DNA of 64,000 bases, taken from positions 7,689,840-7,753,839 of the forward strand of contig JARWIR010000011.1 of NCBI GenBank assembly GCA_029959085.1, in the 5' to 3' direction. How positions within the stretch are numbered: position 1 is the stretch's first letter; every line of letters starts with the position of its first letter. This DNA comes from Nemophila menziesii (taxonomy: Eukaryota; Streptophyta; Magnoliopsida; Boraginales; Hydrophyllaceae). Positions 22,752-33,710 of the stretch are shown here, piece by piece. The position numbers were made by a program, and so were the translations under genes. The notes beneath the pieces were generated by a model. That model did not search any database. It saw nothing but the letters and a program-made list of their open reading frames with translations, and was not told the DNA's origin.

Positions 22752-23860
22752 ATGTAACCCAAAAATATTAAAATTTATAGTGCTAAATTTTTTAAAACAA
22801 ATTAATTAACACAATGTATATTAATTTATTCCTCATAAGTTAGATACAAATTGTGAAATTTATCTACTAAAAAAAATTGAAGACCCGGGTTTAACAAAAA
22901 ATTCTACCTAGTAGATCATTCTTATATTCTCCCCTAAGCTAAATTATATTTTAAACTAGGAACCTTGAATTTCTAGGATATTACTTTGATAAAACTGTTT
23001 ATAACACACTATTAAAAGGAAAAAAAATTATATCATCTACTATTATATCATAGTATTTGTAATCAATAGGCTTTGAATACACAACACCCCCATGGTATGA
23101 CAAAAGTTCAAAATCCCATACAATTTTAAAAACAATGTATACTCCTCTATGATTTTACAACTTGTGATAGCTTGTTTTGTCTGTTACATATATTACTAAG
23201 GCTCATGTCACAAATGACATGAGTTCGCATAGTTTGTCACAAATTACAGATATATGTCAAGTATTGGAAAACAATATGGGGTATTTTTAATTAAAATTCT
23301 TAAGGGGTTTTCACTTTTTTCTAAAACAAGGGTGATATATTGTATATACAACTAATTAATTGAATTCCCTTATCAATCAATGAAGGTACATAATGAAAAA
23401 TCTTAATTCGAAAGACACATGTTATAAATTATACTGATCCGAACCTCTCGTAAGTGAAATCATTGGTGAAATTCTCTAACCCCGTACAATTTAAGACATA
23501 TACAATAACTAATATATTATTCTCAAAAGATATGAAATATATAACACTAGAGAATCAGTTCAAAATTGTAGCAATTGATCATATGTAGTAACTTTAATAA
23601 CTAATCATTTATTTAAGATGAATCTAATAATTTGTTGGATTTAAATAACAATAATTATTATTCATAAATATTACATAAGAATTGTCTAGGGACAATCTAT
23701 TACATGTACACACAACTTTAGGAATATTTATACTACACGTATTAACATAATATATTAGTTCAAGAATTTGATAAATTCGTATTTTACAGGGAATAGTTTT
23801 GAAGGGTTGCTGAATTGTTTGAGTGGTTCAATTTGAACTATAATTATCCGCCGAGGTGTG
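22752..23860. other. AT-rich stretch with no recognised gene
   Basis: Collinear with B 50778-51880. Nothing recognised beyond a palindrome-like CTCATGTCACAAATGACATGAG at 23204-23225. Confidence 0.45.
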
Positions 23861-25050
23861 ATATAAAATCAACATTTAGAAGAATGATAATTTGCAAGTG
23901 TACAAGTTATCACAAGTAGTAAAAATATATAAGAAGTATATTTTTAATAGGAATACGAAGTTAATGTGTAATTTTAATATAATCTAGCTATCATTGACAA
24001 AAAGATAATTAAAAAATAATTATATGATTTTTCGATTAATTATACTACTAAAATTTTAAATTAAGGAATTTATGATTAATATAAAAATAATCTAAAGGTG
24101 TGAACCTATGTAGATAAGGCGTATCTCAAGATACTTGTAATCACCACTAATTATGAGTTAGATTTACTTACAATTTAAGGAGAAAACAGGACGTAATTGA
24201 TGATTGGGACTCTAACTTTACCTTTACATTCATGCGAGAAATTAAAGGTTCCTATTCAAGACTAGAATCCTTTATCGAATGATCCTACAAACTTGTAGAA
24301 TGCTGTATATCCTAGTTAAATACCAATCAACTTCCCCCCCACCTTATTGAACACAATTTAATAACTAACCAACCCAAAATATGTTGCTACCGTAATCGAG
24401 TTAATTAATAATATGAAAAGGTATACACAACAACCTTAACAATTACAATCTTTATTTATGTATAAAATCCCATATTCTTGCAAATATATAGTTCATAAGT
24501 TAGGAGTCATAACCAAGCATCTGAAGCCACTAATGAGTTTTGCTCATATGGTGGAATAAAACAAAATAAATTATAAATAATACATTATTAAATATAATGA
24601 AGTAAAGGAAGTGCAAATTACACAAATCGATTAGAAAATAATAGAAATTATGATGTTGTAATTGATATTCCATGATCTTGCTATTTTGTAGTTGATATTC
24701 CTTGATCTCGCCCTTACTCCCAACGTTCATAGCTTATTAGAATTATAAGTGGTATAATTTGAAAACCGTTTCTTCTCACGCAAAGAAACACTCCAAGAGC
24801 TATATTGTGTTTCAATATTCATAATCTGAATACTCACAAATTATTATCTTGAATTTTCAAAATTAATTGATATGTTTTGCTATAAATTCTTTTGGAGATT
24901 CTAAATGACTTTTTGTCTTCTTTTGCAACTTGACTTGGCAGTATTCTTGACTTTTTTACGTTCTAGCTCCATTTATGTATCTAGTTTAGATAATATTCTT
25001 AGGACCCACATGCTTAGTGCACAAATCATCTCAAATTTCTCTATTTACAC
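23860..25050 (-). mobile_element. Possible degenerate LTR-retrotransposon noncoding sequence, unit A
   Basis: On the minus strand the text around 25010-24900 (GGGTCCTAAGAATATT, AATGGAGCTAGAACG, AAGTCAAG) looks like non-coding parts of plant LTR elements. A two-copy 30-bp tandem (TTGTAATTGATATTCC type) is at 24656-24711. The B counterpart is about 51880-53080. There are no domains and no paired LTR, so the call is weak. Confidence 0.3.
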
Positions 25051-26340
25051 AGTTATATATGAAACTAGCTAGCAACTAAAAATATATCAAATAAAGGGGC
25101 ATCTCAAATTAGATAAAAAGTTCCACCTATATGATGTCTCGTCTATCACCATTAATCACAAAAGTAGAGACATCACGCCCCACAACACAAGGTTTGTCGT
25201 CCCTATGAAATAGCACAAACGGGAGTCCCAAAAACAATATTCTATAAGGGCAAAAATGTGATATCCCAAGAAATAGTGTACGAGAAGTATCATAAGGCCC
25301 TACTAAATAAAGAATCCATAATATGTATTATTCATGCACATAATCAACATGTTAAAGTTCCAAGAACGATTAGCTATGCAATGTAAAAAGAAAGACTAAA
25401 CTACTTAGTTGAAGTGGCAGTTATAGGGTGATTCTAGATCATTCCATAACATATGATGGCCTACTTACTCACTTACTTACTACTTATTTTTTTCAATCAC
25501 GTAACTAAAAATTATAAGGTATTTTCGGTTATAGAGTAGGTTTAGGGTAGGAATGATAAAAATTAGATAATGGTGAGTGAGCTTTTGGATCTCTCATCAC
25601 TAGCCAAATAACTAACCACCTAAGAACTTGACTTTATATACAAACAATTACTCAAATCCCCAAAAATAAATATATATTATATTTATTTAATTTGATTTTT
25701 TTTGTCTGCCAAAATTTCAGTTACGAACTTTTGATTTGAGTTTAAAAGTTTAAATTTATTTTGGAGTTATTTATTTGTTACGTGGGTTATTTTGTTCATT
25801 ATCTGATAACGCTTCCTCTAAAAGGATAGAGTCAAAATTCAACAACAACTCTAATTACATCTTTTGTCAACGCTTCCTCTACTTCTATTCTTTCTCTTAT
25901 CTTAAGAAAAACAAACTGAATCGAATATCGGAGGCTCTTAGCTTATGAACAAAGGTTCTTTTTTCACTATGAGAAGATCTGTGACTGAAGCTATTCAATT
26001 CTTATTCTACTTTCGTTGTTCAAAAGGTAAACACATAAAATCCTCTTGTCTTATATGATTTATTTTTCCAATTAAATTCTGTCAATTTAGATGCAAATCA
26101 ATCCGAACGAGTTAAGGAAAGAAGATTCAGTAGAAATCGGGAAATAAAAGGAAGCAAATTTGAATTAGGAAAGGAAAATCTATCAAATAAATATGTCAAA
26201 GAAGCAAGCTGACATATAGTGGAAGACTAGAAGAATGAAGCTGGAAAGTGACAAACTCCTATTCTACATCTCTCCTTCTCTATATATGGGTAATTAGCTA
26301 TAGATTTGTGCGTTAACCATATTTCTCAACTTTTATTCTT
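25050..26340. other. Unassigned AT-rich stretch
   Basis: No gene recognised. The A and B versions differ by a patch near 25800-25840 where A carries a second copy of AACGCTTCCTCTA. Confidence 0.4.
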
Positions 26341-27340
26341 TAAGTTTTAATTCTTAATTGTTTGGGTTGTTATTTTGTGTTACATCCCAATATACGGTTT
26401 GTTATTTTAATTGATTTGAGCTTGGCGTATATCCGTGTTATGTGCTTTGACTTATTGTTTCCAGTCCTAGATTTGGCCAATCTTAAGACTATCTTTAGTA
26501 ATTGAGTTGACACCCTAACTTGGGATTCAATTATTGACAACACCACATAATCGTCTAGTATGCATTAGTGATCTAGACGGGCTTGCCTAGCTAGATATCC
26601 ATAAGAGTTTGATATAAGCACTAATTATGTCGCAAGGTCACTTACCAAAGTCTCCTAGTAATGGAGAGGTTGCTCTTAAGTCCACCCTCTGATAGGGGTT
26701 TGGTGGAATTTAGAATCCCGGTTAATATATAATGCTCAATTCACTCTTTAGTTTAGAATAACAACTTAGTAAGATAGACTCATATTTGTAACCTAATTTA
26801 TCTGTCTTACATTCATATTTATTTGTTTTCATTATTTATTCGCGTTAGATAATTATTTATATTATCCTATTTTATTCTATAAATCTAAATTCGTCTACGC
26901 TTGTTGAATACAAGTATATATAACAGATTAAATTCCTACAAATGAACTTTACTTACTTACTAAACTTGCAAGCGATTTGTAATACATGCAGTGAGTCTCT
27001 CATTGTAGTAAAGGGTGTGTGATTTTTATTATTATCTTATTTATCTGATTATTTATCACACTTTTGTCTCCACCAAGTGCGACTTGGGAGTTCTACCTAA
27101 TTGGGATTCTAACTTGCTTCTAACTCCGGCCAAGATAGCTTAGAAATTATGCATATCAATCACTAGAGTACTCTTTCAAGGAAATTGTACGTGATGATCG
27201 GCACTAAAGGTAATTACTCTACGTGATTATCTGGTTAGTCAAACCCGTCGGGATCACTAACACACACAAGACGTATATGAGTTCTCTCCTCTCCTAAAAA
27301 CCTGTTAGGGCAATAGTCTAGGGAACAGAATAAACCTAAT
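26340..27340 (+). mobile_element. Degenerate LTR-retrotransposon leader-like sequence, unit A
   Basis: Phrases such as GATCTAGACGGGCTTGCCTA, CTAGTAATGGAGAGGTTGCT and TTAGAATCCCGG resemble, in the same direction, 12130-12400 of this window, so both are relics of one dispersed family. The appearance is that of the long untranslated leader of plant gypsy elements. No primer-binding site or gag was found. The B counterpart is about 54340-55345. Confidence 0.45.
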
Positions 27341-27349
27341 ATATGTGAA

Positions 27350-29451
27350 AGATATAGGGAGATAGATTAAATCCACTTATATACAATAGAAATCAATTAC
27401 CTAATACAATTAAATATAATTATCTCAAATAACATAAAAATAATTCAATAATATACTATAGTTCATACATAGACGCAAACTCAAGCTACTAAATATGTTG
27501 CTTATAATGAAGAGATCATATCATATGCTAGAAATAGTAGCATCATGTTTAAAATATAAAACTATTACAAATTATCCTAAAAATGATAAAACATAAGTGG
27601 TGGAATGGTGTAGAAAGGTTGAGGAAGGATTCTTCTTCTTAAAAAAAACATAATAAAATTAAATAAATAAAAGCAATGAAAATTAGTAAAGCATAAAACC
27701 TCAAATTCATGTCTTCTCCACATCAATACTACTTGCTATTCATCAACAAGAATAGATCTCGAACAACCAAAAGTTTGTGTATATGTAATAGACAAAGTAT
27801 GCGGTTATACTCGTACTTAAATCTAAAAAATAAAAAATGGGCACAACTTAATTCACGACATATCGTACTTCTTCTCTACACCATTGATTTGTGAATAGAT
27901 TTGATGATTCATGCACCATTGAATTGTGCATATTTTTAACGCGTGCACAGATACAAAGTTCATATAATTGTATGTCATTTAAGGACATATTTTGAAATTG
28001 ATAAAAAAAAATTACCTTAAATTTGTTTTTCGATGATCTATTCCTATTGAAGGGTAGCTAACAGTGGTGATGATCGTGAAGAGATTAGTTATGCCTCATT
28101 ATTTCTAATATTTTCGATTATTAACTTTTTTTTAGAAAAAAAAAATCTTGAATTTTGTAAAGCGTTCTTTGTGTTTTTTGTGAAATTTCACTACGAATGC
28201 CTATAATATTTATGGAAATTCTTAATATAAAAAAGGTACCCAATCAACAAGAATATACCATCAAACAACCAAATTAAGGTAAAAGATGTATATAACCGCA
28301 AATATTTAAAAATAATGAAGCTTAAAACCTCAAACGCATATCTTAACCATCATCAATACTAATTGCTACCCAATGAACAAGAATATAACAACCATATTAA
28401 GGTTAAAAAAATCAATTGTTACCATTCGTATTTTTACCTGATGGTCTATAGTTGTTGATTGAGCAACCATTGTTTATGTCGGTGAAAGAGTGAGTTTAAG
28501 GATATATATTTTGTTATTTTTCATTTTTTTGGTTATATCCTTTTTGTATTTTAAGAGGGTAAATGCGGGGAAGATAAAGAAGAGGAAAAGGGGGCGTTGA
28601 ATTTTTCAATATGTAATTCAAAGAATTAATAGGAATTTGATAGACGTTTTAGGCATTTTATGTTAAAACACTAACAGAAGTTACGGTTAATTAGCGGAAA
28701 TTCAGGATATTGGGCGATTGGGCCTCTTGAGAATTGTTCAGGTGAGGTTTATCTTTCCAAAAAAGTACATAGGGGTATCAATAATATCCCTATGTTTTTT
28801 CGTTGAAGGTGAACATACAATATGAGAAGAGGACTTACAATTGGAGTTGGTCAAACTCTAGTGAAAACTCCAATGAAGAAATAACAAATATCACAATGAT
28901 TGTAACCAACTTTAGTATGTAATGAATAGATTTTTGTGAAAAGTAGTTATTTTTGGATAGTTGATTAACCTACTTTGAAGGTTGCTTTGGTTATGTTGAT
29001 TTATATTGCAAGTACATGTTTGGATGCATGTTTAGATATGTGGTTTAACCAACAACGAGATTAATCAATTATATTTTTAATAATTAAAATTGATTGACCA
29101 ATAAATACGCGCCACTAATATGTGACCAATACAGGTAACAAATACAATATCACTTATAAAATATGACATAACTGACATAAAAAAGAAGTGAAGTAAACAT
29201 ATAAATTTTTAAATTAAACGAGAAAATCAAAAACTAAATCTTGTCTTAATTAGGAGAAATTTCATATAAATATTGTCCTGAAGTTGGAGAAATGAAAGAT
29301 AAAATTTTACGTAACTGGAGAACTTGAAAATTCAAATGTCTAAAATTCCCTTACCTATTCGGAGTATTTACGACCATATGTGTCGTGACTAGCGTCTCCT
29401 TTTGACTTTAATGTCTTTGGACTAACGCGAGGAATAAGTATAAAGATAATG
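27350..29451. other. Unassigned stretch with internal diverged duplication
   Basis: The run at about 27690-27750 (AAACCTCAAATTCAT, CATCAATACTACTTGCTA, ACAAGAATA) recurs in diverged form at about 28325-28385, and part of it again near 28235. No coding gene is recognised. The B counterpart is about 55360-57442. Confidence 0.4.
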
Positions 29452-29459
29452 GTCTAAAT

Positions 29460-29861
29460 TAGGGTTAAAAAATAATAAGCATAATCTGAGGTTGAGGCGC
29501 AACACGTGTCCAAACTACATGTAAAAGATGGTCAACCCACAAAAGTTTTTAATAGCCTAAGGTTAAAAATAAAAAAAGGGAACACAAACAAGATACCCTC
29601 GGGTTTCAAAAAATGAAAAAAATTTATGGGTTTGACCCGGTTTACCCGATCACTCCAGCATTTATTATTATTTTATTTATTTTTCATATATAAAGCCTTT
29701 ATTTAGAAAAAAATTACGGTATATCTTAGACTTTTTTTATTTAAGATAACTTTTTATTATTTAAGGTAAAGTAGAAAAAGTTTAACTTTGACCAACTTTG
29801 ACCTCTATTAACCACCGAGGTCAACCTAGGATAAACAAAAACTAACCCGTGCTCACCCCTA
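29460..29861. mobile_element. Non-autonomous hAT-like element (402 bp), unit A
   Basis: Perfect 8-bp direct repeats GTCTAAAT flank it at 29452-29459 and 29862-29869. The element begins TAGGGTTA and ends TCACCCCTA, the right end being a common plant hAT terminus (TAGGGGTGAGCACG reversed). Internal GACCCGGTTTACCCG motifs are typical subterminal sequence. Compared with the 468-bp unit B copy it lacks about 66 bp just inside the right end. Confidence 0.75.
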
Positions 29862-29869
29862 GTCTAAAT

Positions 29870-30935
29870 TATCAAATTTGAAACATGGGTAATAAAATGA
29901 TAAAACTATACATATATGATTGACCTATGTGATAGTTTATTGTTCTGTAATTCATCTTATTTCATAATTTACAATGAATATTAATACACATTGTAAAACT
30001 ATTGTTATGGCCTACATGGTATGAAGTCATCCTTTTGATAATATTGACATCAATTTGTAATATTATCATGGGCAGATCAAGAATTTTGACTGCAAGTGGC
30101 TAAAGTTAGCACAACCTATGAGGTGGGCTAAAAAGTCAAGGTAACGGGGACAAATTTAAGGCGAGGGGTTGAAATTTGTGTTTAGGGGCCAAATTTAAGG
30201 TGCATGCGCTAAAATTTATGTTAGGGGGTGCAATATAACTTTTCTAAGGTTTTTTACGCTAAAATAAAAATCTAGTCAATTTTTCACTATACTCATAAAG
30301 GTATAATGCAGTCCCCAAATCCAACCCCCATTCGTCCTCGATATTACAGAAAAAATTGATAAAAATATCCATAAATTTAATTTATAATAATTTATATAAA
30401 AAATGCTGGTAAAATACTAAATAACCCTTTAGTTTGACAAAAGATTAAGACCCTCTGTTTATAACCATCTCTTGTTATTTTCTAATTTGTGATCTGATTT
30501 AGAAATAAAAATACTAGAAATGAAATTACATGAAAAAAATTTCAAACCTATATATGAAATTAGATATCTAGAAAATAAAAATATTGTTGGACATTTCTTT
30601 TATAACAGTAAATTAGATTAGGGGTCACCTTGCAATCACCTTAAACAAGATTGTTTCTACTTAAATAAAATATACTTCTTTTTTATACCTTCAAAGTATA
30701 GAGAGAATATTAAATTCTTGACCAGTTATACTAATGCAACAACTACTTATATAGTTGGGTATTGATAGATGGTTTCAGGATGTTTTGCCTATTGACTATT
30801 TAGTTGCAAAATTATTCTTTGATGCAAATTGAGTTGTTAATACTTTTTTTAATTCTTAATTTTTATTAAATTGGAGTATATTTTTCATGTGATCTTTTTG
30901 GTCCTATTTTCATAATTTTCCACAAGTTTAGATAA
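29870..30935. other. Unit 3' end, with a probable repeat relic at 30075-30345
   Basis: The part 30075-30345 (GGGCAGATCAAGAATTTTGAC to CCCCCATTCGTCC) has repeated GGGGT.GAAATTT and AAATTTAAGG motifs and resembles a family of dispersed plant repeats, but I cannot name it. The remainder up to the junction at 30936 is AT-rich with no gene. Confidence 0.35.
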
Positions 30936-30979
30936 GATCTTTTATGTTTTAACATTCGTTCTAGAAGAGAGGCCCGTCG

Positions 30980-30991
30980 AACTCCAGCGCT
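30980..30991 (+). repeat. 12-bp direct repeat, left of the tRNA insert
   Basis: AACTCCAGCGCT. It occurs once in unit A (86-97) and twice here, at 30980-30991 and 31122-31133, bracketing the tRNA-carrying segment. This is the signature of a target-site duplication. Confidence 0.9.
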
Positions 30992-31006
30992 AAACAATTT
31001 TAGGTT

Positions 31007-31014
31007 AAAAAAAA
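31007..31014 (-). terminator. Pol III terminator of tRNA-His
   Basis: Eight T on the minus strand, about 30 nt after the tRNA 3' end, inside the inserted segment. A 9-bp stem with a 5-nt loop (ACACATATC / GATATGTGT, 31024-31046) lies between the tRNA and the T run. Confidence 0.75.
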
Positions 31015-31043
31015 TCTTAATAAACACATATCGTTATGATATG

Positions 31044-31115
31044 TGTGGCTGCTGGGATTCGAGCCCAGGTCTCCACGGCCACAACGTGGAATTCTTACCA
31101 CTAAACTACAGCCAC
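31044..31115 (-). tRNA. tRNA-His (GTG anticodon)
   Basis: This is a 72-nt cloverleaf. The acceptor stem GTGGCTG pairs with CAGCCAC and is followed by discriminator A. The anticodon stem CCACG/CGTGG encloses TTGTGGC, with anticodon GTG at 31080-31082. The T arm is GGGCTCGAATCCC. Internal A box (TAGTTTAGTGGT) and B box (GCTCGAATCCC) are good Pol III promoters, and a CAA lies just upstream in the 6-nt leader. It matches the plant nuclear histidine tRNA as I know it, with no visible defect. The extra G at position -1 is not encoded, as usual in eukaryotes. It sits in a 130-bp segment inserted into unit B only. Confidence 0.95.
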
Positions 31116-31121
31116 ATTGAT

Positions 31122-31133
31122 AACTCCAGCGCT
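31122..31133 (+). repeat. 12-bp direct repeat, right of the tRNA insert
   Basis: Second AACTCCAGCGCT. Sequence matching unit A resumes here (GTTTGGAACACTGG). Confidence 0.9.
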
Positions 31134-31859
31134 GTTTGGAACACTGGTTTAACATAAGATATTTTTTCCTAATTACTCTACTTATTCATGCCACTAGATT
31201 GAGATGAAGTAAGAATTATTTATTGAGAAATTGAAGGACTTTAAAAAGCTTGTTTTTTAAATTAATTTCATTGTAGACCCTATCTTATGCAAACTAACTT
31301 ATATCATAAATTAATCGCACTATAGAGGTTTATATTATACAGAATAAGTTAGAAATAAAAAGTGTTGAGTATATTATTTTGGAAGAAGTTTAGGGAGTCA
31401 AATGAAGGTTCTAAAAATTTGGACGTATAAGATAGTGTAAAAGAAAAATAAAAGGGTCAAAAGGTAATTTTCAAAACTCAAATCAACCAACCCGAAACAT
31501 AACACATAAGTTTCTTAGAAAATACTAAAATCATAAAGATCACAATTTAATCTACTATTAATCAATGTATCTGTAAAAGATCATACTAACTCACTAAAAG
31601 TTCAAGATTAAGTAGTCAATAATTATAACCTAAACTAAATTTCATCATACCAAATTCATCAAAACGAACTAAAATAAGAAAACCCAAATACAAAACCGGT
31701 TTGAAATTCTCGTTCATTTTGTCTTCCAGTGATTTTGTAGGCTTGCATAAAACTCATCAACTCTGATTTTTTGGTCTTCAAGTTACTTAGAAAGCAAAAC
31801 CTTAAATCCAAAATTATCTTCCCTTTTACCCTCATCACGATTCTTAGTTTTCCTTTCAG

Positions 31860-32099
31860 CACTTGATGAAGTTCACTCGTCAACCCTATAAACACCTTGG
31901 CAAAGGTTAAACAATTGAGGCATATCAAGGGATTGTTTATTCTATTCCCAAGCGTAAGCATCGTACAAAAGCCTCCAAATTTCACCTAGGGCCACAAAGT
32001 ACAATGATCCTTGGTAATTATTTGAAATGTTATGAACATCGATCTAATATGCGAACATTCCTTAATTGGCCTAAATATCGGTCGGCCATGGCCAAATAA
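31860..32099 (+). pseudogene. Exon-like open frame, unit B copy
   Basis: Same 80-codon frame as 829-1068, with the same TTTTCCTTTCAG before it and the same early TAA after GGT. The family is not recognised. Confidence 0.3.
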
Positions 32100-32201
32100 T
32101 TTATTCACGAGATTTTTATACTTGAAGGCTTACTTTCAAAACTCTGAAAAAGAGATTACAAAATAAAATCCAAATAAATAAAAATACCATAAGAAAACAA
32201 A

Positions 32202-32203
<2 letters not shown>

Positions 32204-32277
<74 letters not shown>
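32204..32277. repeat. (AT)n microsatellite, unit B
   Basis: About 74 bp of AT, the longest of the three copies of this locus. Confidence 0.95.
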
Positions 32278-32284
<7 letters not shown>

Positions 32285-33707
32285 TATAACATAGAATAAG
32301 AATTATTTATTTGGCATATAATTACATATTAATGATTAATTACTTGAGGTTGTAATTGAATATAAAATAAAATATCTAAAATACTTCAAATATTTAATCC
32401 ATAACACCCACAATCAAAATATAACGATGAGGAGAGACAAATGATTCATATACTAAAGATTGATTAAATCAGAGGATCCCTTAACCATAGTATCCTCTTG
32501 ATTTATGGTCTCTAACATCCAAAAACAAATCCTAATTAAGAGCTAGAATTGTACATCCCACAATACAAAAAATAGATCATTAACCTTATATAAATTATTT
32601 ATAGATTCAACTATCCTGTCTAAAATATTCAATGTTGAAGATTTCTCAAAAGGAAAAATTCAAAAGAAATCTCACATTAAATACTTATAACCACTTATTA
32701 GTTACTTCCTTTGCACTCTACCCCACCTTCTTATATCTAGTGTTCACCTGGAACTACTTGACCGATAAGAATACAAATAGAGAAAGACAATGAAAAGAGA
32801 ATGGGTGAATCAAAATGTTCAGTGAGATAAAGTCTTAGAATAAAAATAACAATAGAAGGCAAATGACCAAAATATAATAGCAAAATATGATAGTTACAAA
32901 ATCATGAAATAAAACAAATGGGCTACATTTCAAGGATGTTAGTATATATGAGTTTAGTATAATCTTGTATAAATGGTGCCCCATATATAGATCTATACGG
33001 TTTTATACTGTTAGGGCAATCCAACAAAGGATTTGAGTATAAATACATACACAATATAACATATGGCGGCCAACAACTTTTCACTATATATTCAAATTAA
33101 TATTATTTGGATCATTAACGTATAACAAGAAGATAATTCATACTATTTTTATGAACACAATCAAACACGTGATCTATCAACTAATTCCTGATGATTATAA
33201 TCTCTTTATTTATTTTCTTTTGATTCAATACTTATTAATAAATGATGAATCGAACAATTAAATACATATTTTTAATTCTCTATATACGTTTTTAATTTAA
33301 TCATGAAATCTAATACACTATTTATATATGAACAATATTCACACGAGAAAGAATAGAATGATTAGAAGAAAAATATTAATTTGACATACAGATAATATTA
33401 AACAAGAACCATATGAGATTAACTCCTTATAAGAGATAAAGTAAAAGAAATGTGAAAACTTACTTATTGATCAACGCCCAACTCAAGTTAGCCCCCTCTA
33501 TATTTTCAAACACAATTTGATTAATGAATGCTACGTAGATGATATGGATAACTCGATTATGTATGAGTTTTTTATTTTTATCTTTCCTTCAAAGGTTGCT
33601 TTGTATTTATAATCTATGTTAAGGGTTTGTTAAATGCACTAAGATATAAGAAAAGTTAGAAAAATATCTAATTAAGATATTTTAATAATGTGGGTCTTAG
33701 TTTTGTT
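32278..33707. other. AT-rich stretch with no recognised gene, unit B
   Basis: Counterpart of 1211-2640, nearly identical, with no recognised content. Confidence 0.5.
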
Positions 33708-33710
33708 GGG

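Larger units (their letters stand above)
1..30935 (+). repeat. Tandem segmental duplication, unit A
   Basis: This is the first unit of a head-to-tail duplication whose next copies begin at 30936 and 58983 with the same GATCTTTTATG sequence. Matching blocks are A 1-7022 with B 30936-38428, A about 9018-10515 plus 12084-12285 with B 42327-44010, and A about 15945-30935 with B 44021-58982. Unit A alone carries a second gypsy relic (7023-9017), a Harbinger-like element (10516-12079) and the 12.3-15.9 kb block with a second zinc-finger relic. The window begins exactly at the unit start, so a further copy may lie upstream; that part is inference. Confidence 0.93.

Noticed and set aside
23204..23225. 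Palindrome CTCATGTCACAAATGACATGAG as a regulatory site
   Set aside because: It is isolated, with no gene nearby, and is equally well explained as chance or an old transposon scar.
30992..31121. The tRNA segment as a SINE
   Set aside because: The tRNA is intact to its 3' end and is followed by a short trailer with a terminator. There is no tRNA-unrelated body or A-rich tail.
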